DNA of 64,000 nucleotides from Dastarcus helophoroides (taxonomy: Eukaryota; Arthropoda; Insecta; Coleoptera; Bothrideridae): NCBI GenBank assembly GCA_028583605.1, contig CM053326.1, forward strand, positions 8,812,587-8,876,586. Direction: 5' to 3'. Below the pieces are notes generated by a model. That model was given only the letters and a program-made list of their open reading frames with translations. It did no database searches and was not told where the DNA came from. Below are positions 1-11,013 of the stretch, one piece after another. Within the stretch, counting starts at the first letter, position 1. Each line of letters starts with the position of its first letter. The position numbers and the translations under genes are program-made.

Positions 1-719
1 GCGGCTACAAAAGCAAACTTTTTCAGGGAAAACTATTTTTTCCTTAATTAGTAATGTGAGAAGTATAAGAAAAAAATATCCAGAACACAAGAACAATAAT
101 TGGGTTAACCGGTGTAATCGTAACGTGTACGATTCTCTCTTTCTCTCTCTTTAAATGACGTAATTTTCAGAACATTTTAGGAATTTTATTAGGAACGACT
201 TTCCCATGAATTATGCGCAAGTAGACTCCTCTAGAAGTTAGGTATTCTAAGACGGGTAATGGACAAAAATATGATTTTAGTTGGTTGGATATTTCACGTT
301 ACACGAATAAGTTTTTAATGTTAAAAGAATTTTTGTAAAAATTGCCAACACAATGTTTAGAACATCTAGACTTTTCAAAGAATTACGCTATTTAAAGGGG
401 TGCGTGCACGTTACGGTTATACTAATAACTGTTTCAATATTGCACAGTTTGTTACAATATTTTTACTTTTTCAATAATTAATGGTGAATCTCGTATTTGC
501 TTTGAAATCAATAGAACTGAAGTTACAACCACAGAAATTCAAAATGTTCGGTTTCAATTTATTTGAAGATTCATTCAATAAGAACCTAAGATAACTGTGG
601 AAAACAAATTTAGAAAAAAGACACTTTCCAAGTTTTCCTAATTAAATTTTTTTGCAACGCTAATGTGGCCAGTTAACGTCAATAAAGATGGGTCAAGTCC
701 TTCTAGGTTAAAACATAAA
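1..719. other. AT-rich stretch without recognised feature
   Basis: This stretch is AT-rich and has no ORF that resembles a known protein. A short pyrimidine-rich tract (CTCTCTTTCTC type) lies near 133-151. I see no inverted repeat with a clear boundary. Confidence 0.5.
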
Positions 720-1165
720 ATGGGAGCAAACAATTTTTCAATTCATTTTATGTGTATTGTATCCAGAAAATAGGGCATATTCCAAAAAGGTAGTAATATA
801 CAGGGAATTCTATTTAAAAATTAAAAGTTGGTATTAGTTTTAGCAAAAGTAACGACAATAGGAAAGTCAATTTTATGTCAAAATTTGACATTTTATAAAT
901 ACATCGAGTGTAGCAACTTTGAAAACTTTATCTTTATAAATAAAGAAAAACTAGGGGGTGTACCATGTTCCTGTTACACCCGATATTTATAACTATGCTT
1001 AGGGTGCATTTTAGACCTTTGTTTTTTTACACATATGCTACGAGACACGATCATTGTAACACAGAGGGGGTGGAACACACGTTTATAGGCAGAAAAATTT
1101 TTATTTGGACCCAAAAAATACGCTCTTAAAATTTGTGCATCGAATTTTGAATCACTCTGTATATT
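720..1165. repeat. Interspersed repeat with CAGGGTG-type end
   Basis: The segment from about 720 to 990 matches 57690-57905 with scattered differences. Both contain a stretch reading GGTATTA-TTTTAGCAAAA, followed by a GGGGGTG-ACCAT and CCTGTTACACC block. Near 1155 there is the sequence GAATCACTCTGTATAT, which reads in reverse as the ATATACAGAGTGATTC terminus used by several TA-flanked foldback elements in this window. I read it as a decayed non-autonomous DNA element. It has no coding potential. Confidence 0.5.
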
Positions 1166-1648
1166 TTTTGTTACTTTTCAATAGAGCTTTTGCTTCCTAT
1201 TATCATATTCTATTTTGCTTATAGGGTTATGTATTAGAAAAGTAGAAAATGGTGCCAAAATTGTTGTATTCAATTGCAAGTGGCGATAAATTGTCACTTG
1301 CAATAAATATAAATAAATAATAAATTTAAGTATAAAAGAAAGGGTAGAATTTCTTATGGTTTGGAATGGGATGATAGAAAAAGATCACAAGGAGAAGTTT
1401 GTGCTCTATTTAATTGTAGGAACGAAGCAATTGAGTGGCCCAATAGATTACATGAATTGACACCCCTTGAATTTTTCCATACCTTTTAGACACACTGTAA
1501 TTATTAATATATTTTATGAGTTATGATTATTGAAGAATTTCACACAATAAGTATAAATTGATCAACATTATTATATTTATATATGTAACCACAGAAGGTA
1601 AGTTCTTCACTCTTATTGGTTGGAAACATTAAGTTTATTAATTTTATT

Positions 1649-1768
1649 TAACATTTCTGCGACCCAGTTTGGAAATATTTCAATATTTGATAATGAAAGT
1701 CTCGGAATATTGTCAACTTTCATTAGTAAAAATTTAAATATTTCCAAACTGGGTAGCAGAAATGGTAA
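1649..1768. mobile_element. Mini foldback (120 bp) of the TTAACATTTC family
   Basis: Two arms of about 40 bp form an inverted repeat: TAACATTTCTGCGACCCAG at the left is mirrored by CTGGGTAGCAGAAATGGTAA at the right. The arms continue through GTTTGGAAATATTT. The same end sequence bounds the 1.3-kb palindrome at 12051-13354 and the element at 32573-36496, so this is a very short relative or deletion derivative. No ORF is present. Confidence 0.75.
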
Positions 1769-2149
1769 ATAACATTAATAAGCGCAGCAAAAGGTAGATT
1801 TCCATTAATTTATTCAATTTTAAATGCTACTAAAAAAGCAGCGATTACCGCAAATCAGCTGGTCACCGCTAAAAGATAATAGAGTATCAAGTATAAATAT
1901 TATATAAAGTTAATAGCGTAAAATGCAAATCTTTCATACTGGCTGTGTAAAAAATATTGAACCAAATGGGATTATATGGTAATGGTTTTGCATTTAGATT
2001 TGCTATTTAGTGGGGTTATATTAAATATAAATACCTATGTTTTGATATCGCCGTCATTTGTTTTGTTTGCCTGGTGTTTATCAGAGGCAGCCACCTTAAA
2101 TATTTTTAAGTGGCAGGCTAGGTTTAGTTTAGTACTATTTGGCAGGTAA

Positions 2150-2381
2150 TTAAAAACCAAAGGATCTGATTGAATGGTCTCCTATGTCTCCCGATATGAC
2201 TCCTATGGATTATTGGTTTTGGGGATAGTTGAAAGCGTTGTGTATCGTAATAGAAAACAATAATAAATTGGAAGCTCAAATTAAAATTAGAATCATCAAC
2301 ATTCCTCCGGCATATCTACAGAATATTCTAACACTTAAGGGCTTTTGTTGATAGACTAAGAAATTGCGAAGAAGTGAATAT
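2150..2381 (+). pseudogene. Mariner/Tc1-type transposase C-terminus, remnant
   Basis: In the frame starting at 2158 the sequence reads KPKDLIEWSPMSPDMTPMDY followed by WFWG and a stop. This matches the motif around the third catalytic acidic residue of insect mariner-like DDE transposases, normally W-P-RSPDLTPLDFFLWG-LK. After a frameshift the tail reads VDRLRNCEEVN, the usual end of these proteins. Only the last quarter of the enzyme is left. It is interrupted by at least one stop and one frameshift, and a hAT MITE sits inside its last codons (2382-3417). It is clearly dead. The exact subfamily is not resolved. Confidence 0.7.
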
Positions 2382-3417
2382 CAGTCGCGGCTGGTGACTT
2401 TTTGACAGGGGGTACGCAGATGAAAAAATATTAGTATTTAAGAGTTTAGGTGACTCCAGTGACATAACAAGGTATTAAATTTAAGAGAAACAAATGTGAA
2501 ACAAAAGATGTGATATTTAATAGTATTTTTACGAATTAAATTTAATTACCAAAATATTTTTGGGTTATTATCTCTAAATTACTTTCATCGAGTACAAAAA
2601 AAAAACATTATCGACATTTCTGAGCCCCTTTAAAGTACTTTATGTGGTTGCACCTCGTTACGGCTCTAGGTTACTTAATTAAAATTGTTTGCTTTCATAG
2701 GAATGATATTATATCACTTTTTAATGTAAATCTGCATCTGAAGATAAAATGGATTTTATTACAAAGTTTTAATTAAACTCTTACAAGAACACAAAAAAAA
2801 AATTTAAACAAAATCCGCTTTACGATCTTATAAAGAAATAATTGTTCATTACTTTCTCAGCAATATTGTCTAAATCCAAATCAACAAATTAATAATTAGA
2901 CCCTAGAATGGGTACTGATATGTCTTTGTAAATAGCAGGTACTACTGGCAGTTAGACCTGTAAGCGGCACAATTAGCCATCGCATTCAGATCAGCCGGCA
3001 CCTACGCATTTAGCATCATAAACCGTAAACACACACTTCAAACTTTGACTCGTACTCATCATTTGGCAATGTCGCATAAGCGGAGCGGCCGTACCACGGG
3101 CTAGCTTTAACGTGGTTTTCTGTAGTTTATTTCTCCGCATCCCGTGGAGGGTCGTTGATAGGCATCGCACGGCAGCCCGCTGGGTGCATAATTCTGTGCG
3201 CACCAACTTATTTAAATTTCCTTATAATACATAATATAATGGAATAAAACGTTTGTGAACTTCACTCCAAGTCACTCACAAGTATTATTAGTTAATTAGT
3301 ATATTTTGTGATTAAAAATGTAGTAAATTCAAGTCTTTTACATTAAACAGAAAAGAATCGATAGCTTAATTGACGGAGAACGCGCGCTCTTGCGCTCTTT
3401 AAGACCAGCCGCCACTG
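2382..3417. mobile_element. hAT MITE (1036 bp) with 8-bp target duplication
   Basis: The element starts CAGTCGCGGCTGGTG and ends ACCAGCCGCCACTG. These are inverted ends of the CAGTGGCGGCT type also seen at 23944 and 29836. It is flanked by a perfect 8-bp direct repeat, GTGAATAT (2374-2381 and 3418-3425), diagnostic of the hAT superfamily. It interrupts the mariner transposase tail. No transposase coding sequence is recognisable inside; a 71-codon minus-strand ORF at 2991-3206 has no family resemblance. A GC-richer patch lies near 3060-3200. Confidence 0.88.
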
Positions 3418-3425
3418 GTGAATAT

Positions 3426-5700
3426 ATACAAATTCAGTGATTTTCTTAAATAAGTAACTTAATTTTCTTGGTATCTTTTTTTGTTCTATTCAAGCATTTG
3501 TTAATTCTTTTTATTATTCCCTTCATTATCTTAGAATGAACAAGATTATGATGATATACTGTATTGTGTTTCTGAATTAATTACCTCTCAAATAACATCA
3601 AACTAGACCTAGGTCGCCATTTATAAAAAATAAAGAAGACTGCCTCTGACAAAATTCAGTCGTACAAAACAATTCATACTTATACTGAAATATGGGCTTC
3701 TATGTTTAATTTTACCCCACCAAAAGTCAAATCTAAATGATATTTTGGTACATTCTTTGACTTTGTTTTAATTGGCAGTTTAAGTTAATTTTGCACCTAA
3801 AAACCTATTGTAATAGGTGCCATTTAAAAGTGGTGCACTTGTAATGATATTTGAATTATTACAAAAAATTTCTTACGTGCACAAATAAAAATAAGCAGCC
3901 GTATTAACAGAGCCTTAAATAAAGATTACTTAAATTAGGCATACTTACCTTTGGTGGTAATTTATGGTGAAAAGCAGCGAATTTTTGTGTTTACGACGGG
4001 CATTGCATTTATATTCCGCCTTCTTTCGAGTTTAACAAGCAACGCGACGAGCCCTAAAAGATAATAAAATTTACGGAACGGCCATTAAGGAAAACAAACA
4101 TAAATAAAAAACCTAGGCTAATAGAAGTAAAAACCTAAAAGCAGGAAATCATGGTACTTTTTTCATTTTTAAATAAAATCGTAGAACCAAAATTTAAAAT
4201 TTCATAATTTTTGTATTAGAATTAACTGCTCTTTTACAAACTTCTCTAGTATTCAGTGTTGTACTGCTTAATCAGTATCTTAAACAGACAAGTAAATAAA
4301 TAAAACCTGAAAAAATGATTTTATTGATTTGATTTTATAATGGAAAGAAAATCCTTTATGGTTAATCTTACTTTCGAAACGCCTAAAAATGCACTAGCGA
4401 ATGGAACTCTTCTATTCCTGATTGCGCGGCAGAATTTTATGTCAAGTTTAAATGTCTATTGTCAATTTGGTGTGTAGCGATCAAGTGTAGAACATTCTTC
4501 AACATGCCAAAAAATGCCAGCAACACACTAGAAAACTTGTCATATGTCAATAGTGAATAGTGCCAACTATCGATTAGTTGCAACCCTACCACTTCAAAAA
4601 AATTGTCTTATTCTTCCAATTCTGCTGTTTCTACTGTTTTGTAGCTATTGGTTTCGATGTTATTTTTTAACTCGTAGATTAAAAGAAATTTAAATGTTTT
4701 ATTTTTTTAAGCTCGTTTCAAAACATCGTTATAATTTGTGTTAGTAAAATATGGCATAAATAAACGATACAGTGACATAAGAGAAAAGAGTATTTTATTG
4801 TATTATTAAATATCACCAATTTGTCTCCATGGCGTGAAGAATATATTTTTTATAAGTACCTAATGATTGAATTTTTAAATTAAACTAATGTGCCTAACGA
4901 TGATTTTAAATAAAAAATATAAGGATTTCTTCTCACCATAAACCATTTTTTCCAGTTTTGTGAGATTGATATTGCCGAATGCAAAGTGTATTAAAACAGG
5001 GACCTCTAAACTTATAAAAATAGAATTTTGTGTTTTAATTACTAAGATTTGGGAAACAGTTGAAAATATAAATCATACAAGTAAAAAAACACATTTTAAT
5101 CACCAGTTATATGCATGGTGACTCAGAAGGAATGCACCAACGCTAAGCTAGAGATCCGAGATCCGAAAATATTACGATTCAGCTCAACATGCCCTTTACC
5201 AATGTCGCTTCTTTCAAAGACACAGGTCGTTCAGAGTTTCAATTTTATTCTGAAGTTTCTCAATCAATGATGTGATGTTTCTATAGAAACGAATTACAAA
5301 ACAACGAAATGTTTAATGTAAGCTTTCAGTGAAATTTCATTCTCGTTTAAAGTGTGAAATGAAATTTCTTTATTTCACACATTTTCGTTTATTTTACATT
5401 TAGCAATAATGACATGGCTTTTGATTCATTGAAACTGTCAAATAAATGTCCTTTTATAATATGGCGTTACAAAAAATATTTCGATAAAAGTTTAAGTCAA
5501 TGACTTCTGCAATCCAACTCAACATTTTTCGACTTCTCATTATTTTAATTTTTCAATTATTTCTTAGTAACTATCTCATTTGGTCCCTAAGTCTCTTAAA
5601 CTGTTTAAAGCAAAAGCAAATTTTGCTTTCGTAGGGTATAAATAGATTTATATTATTTTGATAGATAAGTTATTTTCAAAATATTAACTTTCATAAATTT
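3426..5700. other. Intergenic, no recognised gene
   Basis: From 3426 to about 3460 the reading frame of the split mariner tail may continue (IYKFSDFLK then stop). Beyond that I see AT-rich DNA with no ORF of known type. A local inverted repeat occurs at about 5330-5385 (TGAAATTTCA with TGAAATAAAG-like halves). Nothing else is supported. Confidence 0.4.
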
Positions 5701-5724
5701 AATCCTGATTTTAAAGCAAAGTTG

Positions 5725-5865
5725 ACGTACACGGAATTAAAGGTTATAGAGAAGCTGTGGACTAAAATCGAGAGCAAGTATCTGCAGTGCGTTATATCGG
5801 TTGAAAGGGTTTACAGGACGGCAGTTATCCTAGCAGTTGAAGCGAGTTGTAGCTGATATTAATTC
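5725..5865 (+). pseudogene. Possible Tc1-like transposase C-terminal remnant
   Basis: One frame reads LKVIEKLWTKIESKYLQCVI followed by SVERVYRTAVI. This resembles the C-terminal end of Tc1-type transposases, where a tryptophan, a K-I-P-x-Y-x-L stretch and an M-RR---VI motif are usual. The match is short and weak, and the upstream catalytic core is not visible. The downstream 85-codon ORF at 5884-6141 is not recognised and may be chance. Confidence 0.25.
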
Positions 5866-6450
5866 CGGAATGACAGATAATCAGTGCTCCGACCGCAATC
5901 GTGTATATTGTTTGGAAGCAGAATAAAGGACGCTAGATCATTCCGGACTCCGGCTGGCTTTTCTACCATATCAACGTCCGCATTTGTGAACCGTTACATT
6001 CTCCATTTCCGGAGCTGTTATAGTCGAGACTTTTTTAAAATGGTTTCCGCCATGTGCCCTAAGTGTTCCATTGAAAGGTTCTGCCGCAGTTACATTCTCC
6101 CTGAAATAGATCTTGTAAAACAGAATGGCATTTTCTTCTAAGGAGCCAAAAAATATAAGAATTAAATTTATTTCAAACGTTATTTCTCTTGTTGAGCCTT
6201 CGTTTTACCAACAAGCTAGAGATACCAAGTACTGTTATACATGGTGCTTCGCTTTTATGTGCTTACATTCTAGTTACATAATAAACGATAGCAACTTGAC
6301 AAAAAATGTTAATAATGTCTCCTGAGACAATCAAGCCATGAAGAGCAAGTGAACTAAACCGTTGTAAATTGTAAAATAAAAGTTTAGAAATTATAGAAAT
6401 AAAATCTTGGTAAAACTAAAAGTGCACACAACGGGAATTGTGTTACAGTT

Positions 6451-6649
6451 TTTAAAAATTGAAATACAAATCTTGTCCGCTTAAACTAAGAAAGATTAAA
6501 AAACACAACAGATGGTTGCTCTAACGCGTTTCAAGAGAGAGTATCTCTATGAAGATGATTACTTGGCTATCGAAACGCGTTAGAGCTAACTTTGTTGTGT
6601 TTCTTAATCTTTCTTGGTTTCAGGGGACAAGATTTGCATTTCGGTTTTT
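6451..6649. repeat. Hairpin MITE with about 80-bp arms
   Basis: Left arm 6451-6532 and right arm 6572-6649 are inverted copies with few mismatches, separated by about 39 bp. The innermost paired block is CTCTAACGCGTTTC against GAAACGCGTTAGAG. No ORF is inside. The GATGATTACTTGGCTATCGAAACGCG stretch recalls sequence common near Penelope-type element ends, but this is only a resemblance. Confidence 0.7.
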
Positions 6650-6885
6650 GAAGATAACCAAGGACCAGTACGTTCCACGTAAATTATGATTTTTGGTTAA
6701 GTTTTCGCATAAAAGCAGAAAGTTCGGCAAGCTTGACACGTATAAATCTACATCGGTTCGCAAAAATATTTCTAACATAAATATATCTTATTACAGGAGG
6801 TCCAAAAGTAACACATTAATTCATTATCTGGGGAACTTACATTTTATTTCGAAAATCCTGAAACAGGTCGAGTTTCAATTCTAAG

Positions 6886-7036
6886 ATGACACTTTTTAGG
6901 CATAATGTTATACATCCCCCTTCAACCTCCCTTGAAATGACAGCTACTCCTTTGAAATTTTTGAACTGAACGAGGGTGCTTGTGGCGGTACATCTGAAAG
7001 GATCCTTAATCCTCTAGTTAGCAGTAAAGGGTTTTT
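6886..7036 (-). repeat. Three-copy interspersed repeat, copy 1 (inverted)
   Basis: Read on the minus strand this contains ACAAGCACCCTCGTTCAG, TTTCAAAGGAGTAGCTGTCA and a GGGAGGTTGAAGG block. The same order occurs on the plus strand at 7283-7425 and 8996-9140. Copies differ by many substitutions, so the family is old. No coding sequence. Confidence 0.6.
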
Positions 7037-7282
7037 GAACTTTAATTATATTATATTATATAAAATTAGGTTTGCTAATTTTAAATGTTTTTAAAATGCA
7101 TATGTATATAATCAAATAAATGTTAAACTTTGCTCATGTGCTAATTATTTGTTAAATCTAACTTTTCAATTCATTTTGTGGCATAATATTTAATATTTTT
7201 TCTTATACGTAGATGGCAAAATACTTACAAGAAGAAAAAAGGAAAAGGGTTTGTTTTTTACTACAGCAGAAAATTTTATAAT

Positions 7283-7425
7283 GCCAAATGAAGAATTAAA
7301 AACCCTTTCAAATAAGCTATCCACACACACCCCTGTTCTATTTAAATATTTGAAAAGTTTAACTGTCACTTTAAGGGAGCTAAAGGGGAAGGTATCAACT
7401 TACTCTTAGAAAATGTCATTTTAAA
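7283..7425 (+). repeat. Three-copy interspersed repeat, copy 2
   Basis: The plus-strand copy runs from AAGAATTAAAAACCC through CACACACACCCCTGTTC to a GGGAGCTAAAGGGGAAGG block. It lies inverted with respect to 6886-7036, about 250 bp away, and directly abuts the left end of the mariner element. The pair may be the two halves of a disrupted inverted-repeat element. Confidence 0.55.
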
Positions 7426-8702
7426 GAGGTGTATAATTTGAAATCCGCTGTTTGCTCATTGATGACGTTAGTGGGCGTATTACCAGCTACCATGGAAATG
7501 TCTTACTGTTTTCGTATGAGTTCGATATCTGTTCATATCAATCAGTGCACATCATAAGCGATTTGATACAACAACATTACATTTTTCTTTGTGTAATCAT
7601 GTCTAGTTTTGTGCCAAAAAAAGAGCATATGCGGGAAGCTCTGCTTTTCTGCTTCAATTCAAGGAAATTGACTGCCGAATCACATCAAATGCTTGTGAAA
7701 GCCTATGGTAACAGTGCTTTATCGAAAACAACTTGCAGAGACTGATTTCGTTGGTTCAAATACGGCCATTTTGACTTGAGTGACAAGGAGCTTGAAAATC
7801 AGCCAAGAAAGGTCGAGGATCATTAATTACGGGCTCTTTTGGACCAGGACGATACCCAATCGCAAAAAATGCTTGCCGAGCAGTTAGGTGTCACTCAGCT
7901 AGCCATTTCCATGCGTTTACGTGCCATGGGAAAGGTTCAAAGAATTGGAAAATGGGTACCCCATGAATTGAACGATAGGCAGATGGAGCGACGCCAAAAC
8001 ACATGCGAAATCTTGTTTACCAGACAAAAAAGAAAGTCATTTCTGCATCGTGTGGTGACTGGCGATGAGAAATGGATTTATTTCGAGAATCCTAAACGCG
8101 ACAAATCGTGGCTTGATCCGGGCCAACCATTAATATCTTCCCCAAGACCAAATCGATTTGGACGGAAGACGATGCTGTGCCTTTGGTGGGATCAGCAGGG
8201 AATCGTCTATTACGAGCTGTTGAAACCTTGTAAAACTGTAGATGCCCACCACTACCACCAACAGCTGATTAAATTAAACCGTGCTTTTCGTGAAAAAAGG
8301 TCTGGCTATCAACAAAGATATGACAAACTAATTTTCCTTTACGACAACACACCATCGCACACGTCGAAATTGGTCCAAAATTACCTGCAAACACAGAACT
8401 TGGAGGTGTTACCCCATCCTGCTTATTCGACAAACCTGGCTCCTTCTGACTATTACCTGTTTGCGTCGATGGGCCACGCACTCGCCGAACAGCACTTTGA
8501 TTCTTAGGAAGACGTTTGAAAATTGGCTGGACGAGTGGTTTGCCTCGAAAGATAAGGAATTCTTTTGGCGTGGTATTCACGAATTGCTCGAGAGATGAGA
8601 AAAATATATAGCTAGCGAAAAGAAATGTCTTTTTTTGCTTTCTATACAAAACAAATGTGTTTTTATTACTAAAAAACAGCCGATTTAAGCATATACCTTA
8701 AA
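7421..8702 (+). mobile_element. Mariner element, mauritiana (Mos1-like) group
   Basis: A near full-length mariner of about 1.28 kb. The terminal inverted repeats are imperfect. The left end near 7421-7453 holds GAAATCCGCTGTTT and the right end near 8676-8702 holds AAACAGCCGATTTAAG. TTA/TAA at the edges is consistent with TA target duplication. Between them lies a single transposase reading frame, broken by stop codons (see 7599-8624). The element abuts a copy of the local three-copy repeat, so it probably inserted at its edge. Confidence 0.85.
7599..8624 (+). pseudogene. Mariner transposase, Mos1-like, inactivated
   Basis: The reading frame starts MSSFVPKKEHMREALLFCFN and runs for about 340 codons, the usual length for this family (about 345). 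The N-terminal helix-turn-helix region is followed by the linker WVPHELNDRQMERRQNTCEI, typical of Mos1 relatives. The catalytic triad positions can be seen. The first aspartate is in VTGDEKW near 8063-8080. The second is in LYDNTPSH near 8338-8361. The third is in LAPSDYYLF, 34 residues after the second (D34D). Internal stops occur after TTCRD (7743), after VEDH (7824), after QHFDS (8505) and near ER (8596); there is no intact product. The longest open stretch is 7839-8507. Similarity to the mauritiana subfamily rather than mellifera or irritans is judged from the C-terminal ASMGHALAEQHFDS and WLDEWFASKDKEF. No active transposase is expected from this copy. Confidence 0.93.
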
Positions 8703-8995
8703 ACTTTGACGTATTTTAAGATTTTACTCAGAAACCCTATTTAAAGGTAAAATGTATATTTTTTTGTCATCTTAAAAAGAAACCCATTTTAATGCTTCTT
8801 GTTGTTTTCACTTGCGTTTGGAAAAAATTTAAATCGTTAAGACAAAAAATCAATCAGAAAACCGATTTGGCAGATATTTGGTAGGTACATAAGCTTAAGC
8901 ATAGTTTAAGATATATTGAATTGTGTATTTAAAAACTTTTAAATTTAATTTTCTTGTCAAATATTATTACTGTTTGAAATAAAGCTTACGTTGAT

Positions 8996-9140
8996 GGATA
9001 AAGAATTAAAAACTCTTTAAAATGAGTTATTACAAGCACCCTCTTTCAATTTAAAATTTTCAAAGGGGTAGTTGTCATTTTATGGGGGTTAAAGAAGGAG
9101 AGATAAAACTACGCCTTAAAAGAAATTTGGATTGATTTTC
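8996..9140 (+). repeat. Three-copy interspersed repeat, copy 3
   Basis: Contains AAGAATTAAAAACTC, ACAAGCACCCTCTTTCA and TTTCAAAGGGGTAGTTGTCA in the same order as copy 2. It is the best preserved of the three copies. The interval 8703-8995 between mariner and this copy holds nothing recognised. Confidence 0.6.
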
Positions 9141-9149
9141 TGAAGCTAA

Positions 9150-9420
9150 AACTTTAAAATAATATTGTTGTTATTTAGTTTTTACTTCGTTCAAATTTTA
9201 AGATAGTTTTAAGTATTTTTTCAGTGTTGAGTCACAAACAGCGATTAACAAAGCAAGATCGAACGCAATAGCTGCTTGGGGCAATCTATGACAGATTGTC
9301 AATCCTTAACAGAAGGTTACTGAAAATTTAGTATTGTAAGAGAAGTAACTGGCGAAGAAAAAGCCAATAAAACATGAATAAAAATACTAATACTTCGCAA
9401 AGAAGATAGAGAGAATATCT
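9150..9420 (+). repeat. Penelope-like 3' region, isolated copy
   Basis: This segment matches 43085-43345, which lies directly downstream of a GIY-YIG endonuclease fragment of a Penelope-like element. Shared blocks include GTGTTGAGTCACA, GCTGCTTGGGGCAATCTAT and TTAACAGAAGGTTACTGAAA. It is therefore read as the 3' untranslated or terminal repeat part of another Penelope copy, truncated of its coding part. Confidence 0.6.
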
Positions 9421-10480
9421 AATGTTGGACCACTTTAATTAAATAATTACAATTCTGAATTAAATGTTGATGCATGCGAAAAATACTACATGTTTCGAGA
9501 ATCTATTCCATATTTTATTTTAAAGAATCTTTATAATAACATTTAAAATCAAAATTAAAAAAAAAGAAAGTTTAAATGTAGAATAAATTCCAAAGAAACA
9601 AACAAAAACATGAAATTATTGGTTAAGGTTAAACAGGGAAGAAAGTGAAGCTTTTCAAGTACTGTGATGTAAATTTTGGAATTTTCGAAATTTTGACTTT
9701 AATTCGAATATACAAATTTTTCTGAAACTTTTAACCTCTCAGTCAGAGATTTTTTCGAAGCCTCAAGCGTCTAAAAATACGAAATCTTAAGATTAATATC
9801 GAATACTTTTAAAAATGTAACATTTTGAAATTATCTGTGAATGTATGATTTTTATTAATAAACTTTGTTTTTTTCGAAATTTAACTAGTTACTCTGTTTG
9901 AAATTTCGACCATTTAAAATTAAAAAATCAAATTTTTGACTTTAGAAAATGTAAGCTTAAAAGTCCGAAATTTGAGAAAAAAATTCAAATTTAAATGTTT
10001 ATGAAATAAACTCAAAGTTTAACAAAAATCTTTTCAAATTTTTAAATTGAACATAGGGATTTTGATTAAATCTTAAATATTTGACTATTTATTTAAAAAT
10101 TCGACCTTCTAGAAAAGTAAGAATTTCAAAATTAGAGTAAAAATTTTGGAAAATATTTTTCTTTGCCTCAAATTAAAATTTATTTAAATTTTTTCAAATA
10201 AAAATTTGCTAAAAACCTTAAACTTGATATAAAATAATTTCTCTTTTTTTCTAAGTAATAATTTTAATTTGGAATATTCTATTTTTTTAATTCATTTAAA
10301 TCTTCAAAATTTCTAGCAGTGAAAATTTTGGGAAAATGTTTGTTTCATTTTTAATTCAAAATTTCATTTTTCATTTTTTTCTAAATTTTGATTTAAACTC
10401 CAAATTGTTTTTTTTCTAAAAATAAGTTTGCATCAAAATTTACACTTATATCTTTAATTTTGAGTACAATCAACTGCAAG
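9421..10480. other. Very AT-rich stretch, no gene
   Basis: Low-complexity DNA dominated by AAATTTT-type words on both strands, with many near-palindromic TTTTAAAA runs. No ORF longer than about 60 codons stands out and no protein family is recognised. Confidence 0.5.
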
Positions 10481-10486
10481 CGGTAT

Positions 10487-10692
10487 TCTTTTGGAGCACT
10501 GCAAGTAAATGTGGAAATAAAGATAAATGGCTATGAACCGCCTTTTTAAACATAGTTTCGAAGTTCTATAGAAGAAAAGTCTCCATAGACTTATGAACTG
10601 CACAATTCTCGCTCGATTGTCTTGTATGCCTCAAATATACTGCGTTTGGGAAGATCAGGGACAAACCTACGATAGTAGGTCCAAATCATGTA
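10487..10692 (-). pseudogene. Jockey/CR1-like LINE 3' end, fragment
   Basis: On the minus strand this matches the 3' ends at 14921-15240, 36080-36425 and 44536-44860. Shared blocks include a GATGGCTATGAACCGCC-like word, AGTTCTATAGAA and TGTCTTGTATGCCTCAAA. It corresponds to the last 60-70 residues of the ORF2 protein, with deletions and frameshifts. It is a short, old fragment. Confidence 0.6.
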
Positions 10693-10936
10693 AGTATAAA
10701 AAGGGAAAAAAACAAGCGAAATTGAAATTTAGACAACAACACAGCAAAAACGTCCAAAATAATGAAGGGGAGGATCATAGGGTGTTACATGAAATCCTGT
10801 CTCTATTAATAATAATAGTTTTTTTTGCAGCGTTATAGCAATTCCCTGACTATTCACCACTGATTCAATACAGAATTGACGCTCTGTACTGCGCGCATAC
10901 CGAAAGTATGTAGTTAAATGCGGAGGCCTCGATTTT

Positions 10937-10978
10937 TCGGTGCAATTCGGTACCGTTTTCGCAAATGAATTGCACCGA
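10937..10978. repeat. Short perfect hairpin, 12-bp arms
   Basis: TCGGTGCAATTC at 10937-10948 is perfectly mirrored by GAATTGCACCGA at 10967-10978, with an 18-nt loop. Function unknown. Confidence 0.6.
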
Positions 10979-11013
10979 CAAATCCCCTTGTCCCTATTTA
11001 ATTGGGTGCCTTC

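Noticed and set aside
2991..3206. 71-codon minus-strand ORF in the hAT MITE
   Set aside because: No family resemblance and no promoter; it lies in the GC-rich patch of a non-autonomous element.
5884..6325. ORFs of 85 and 66 codons as host genes
   Set aside because: No recognised domain, and overlapping frames in AT-rich DNA downstream of a probable Tc1 remnant.
8269..8649. 126-codon minus-strand ORF
   Set aside because: Shadow of the mariner transposase on the other strand.
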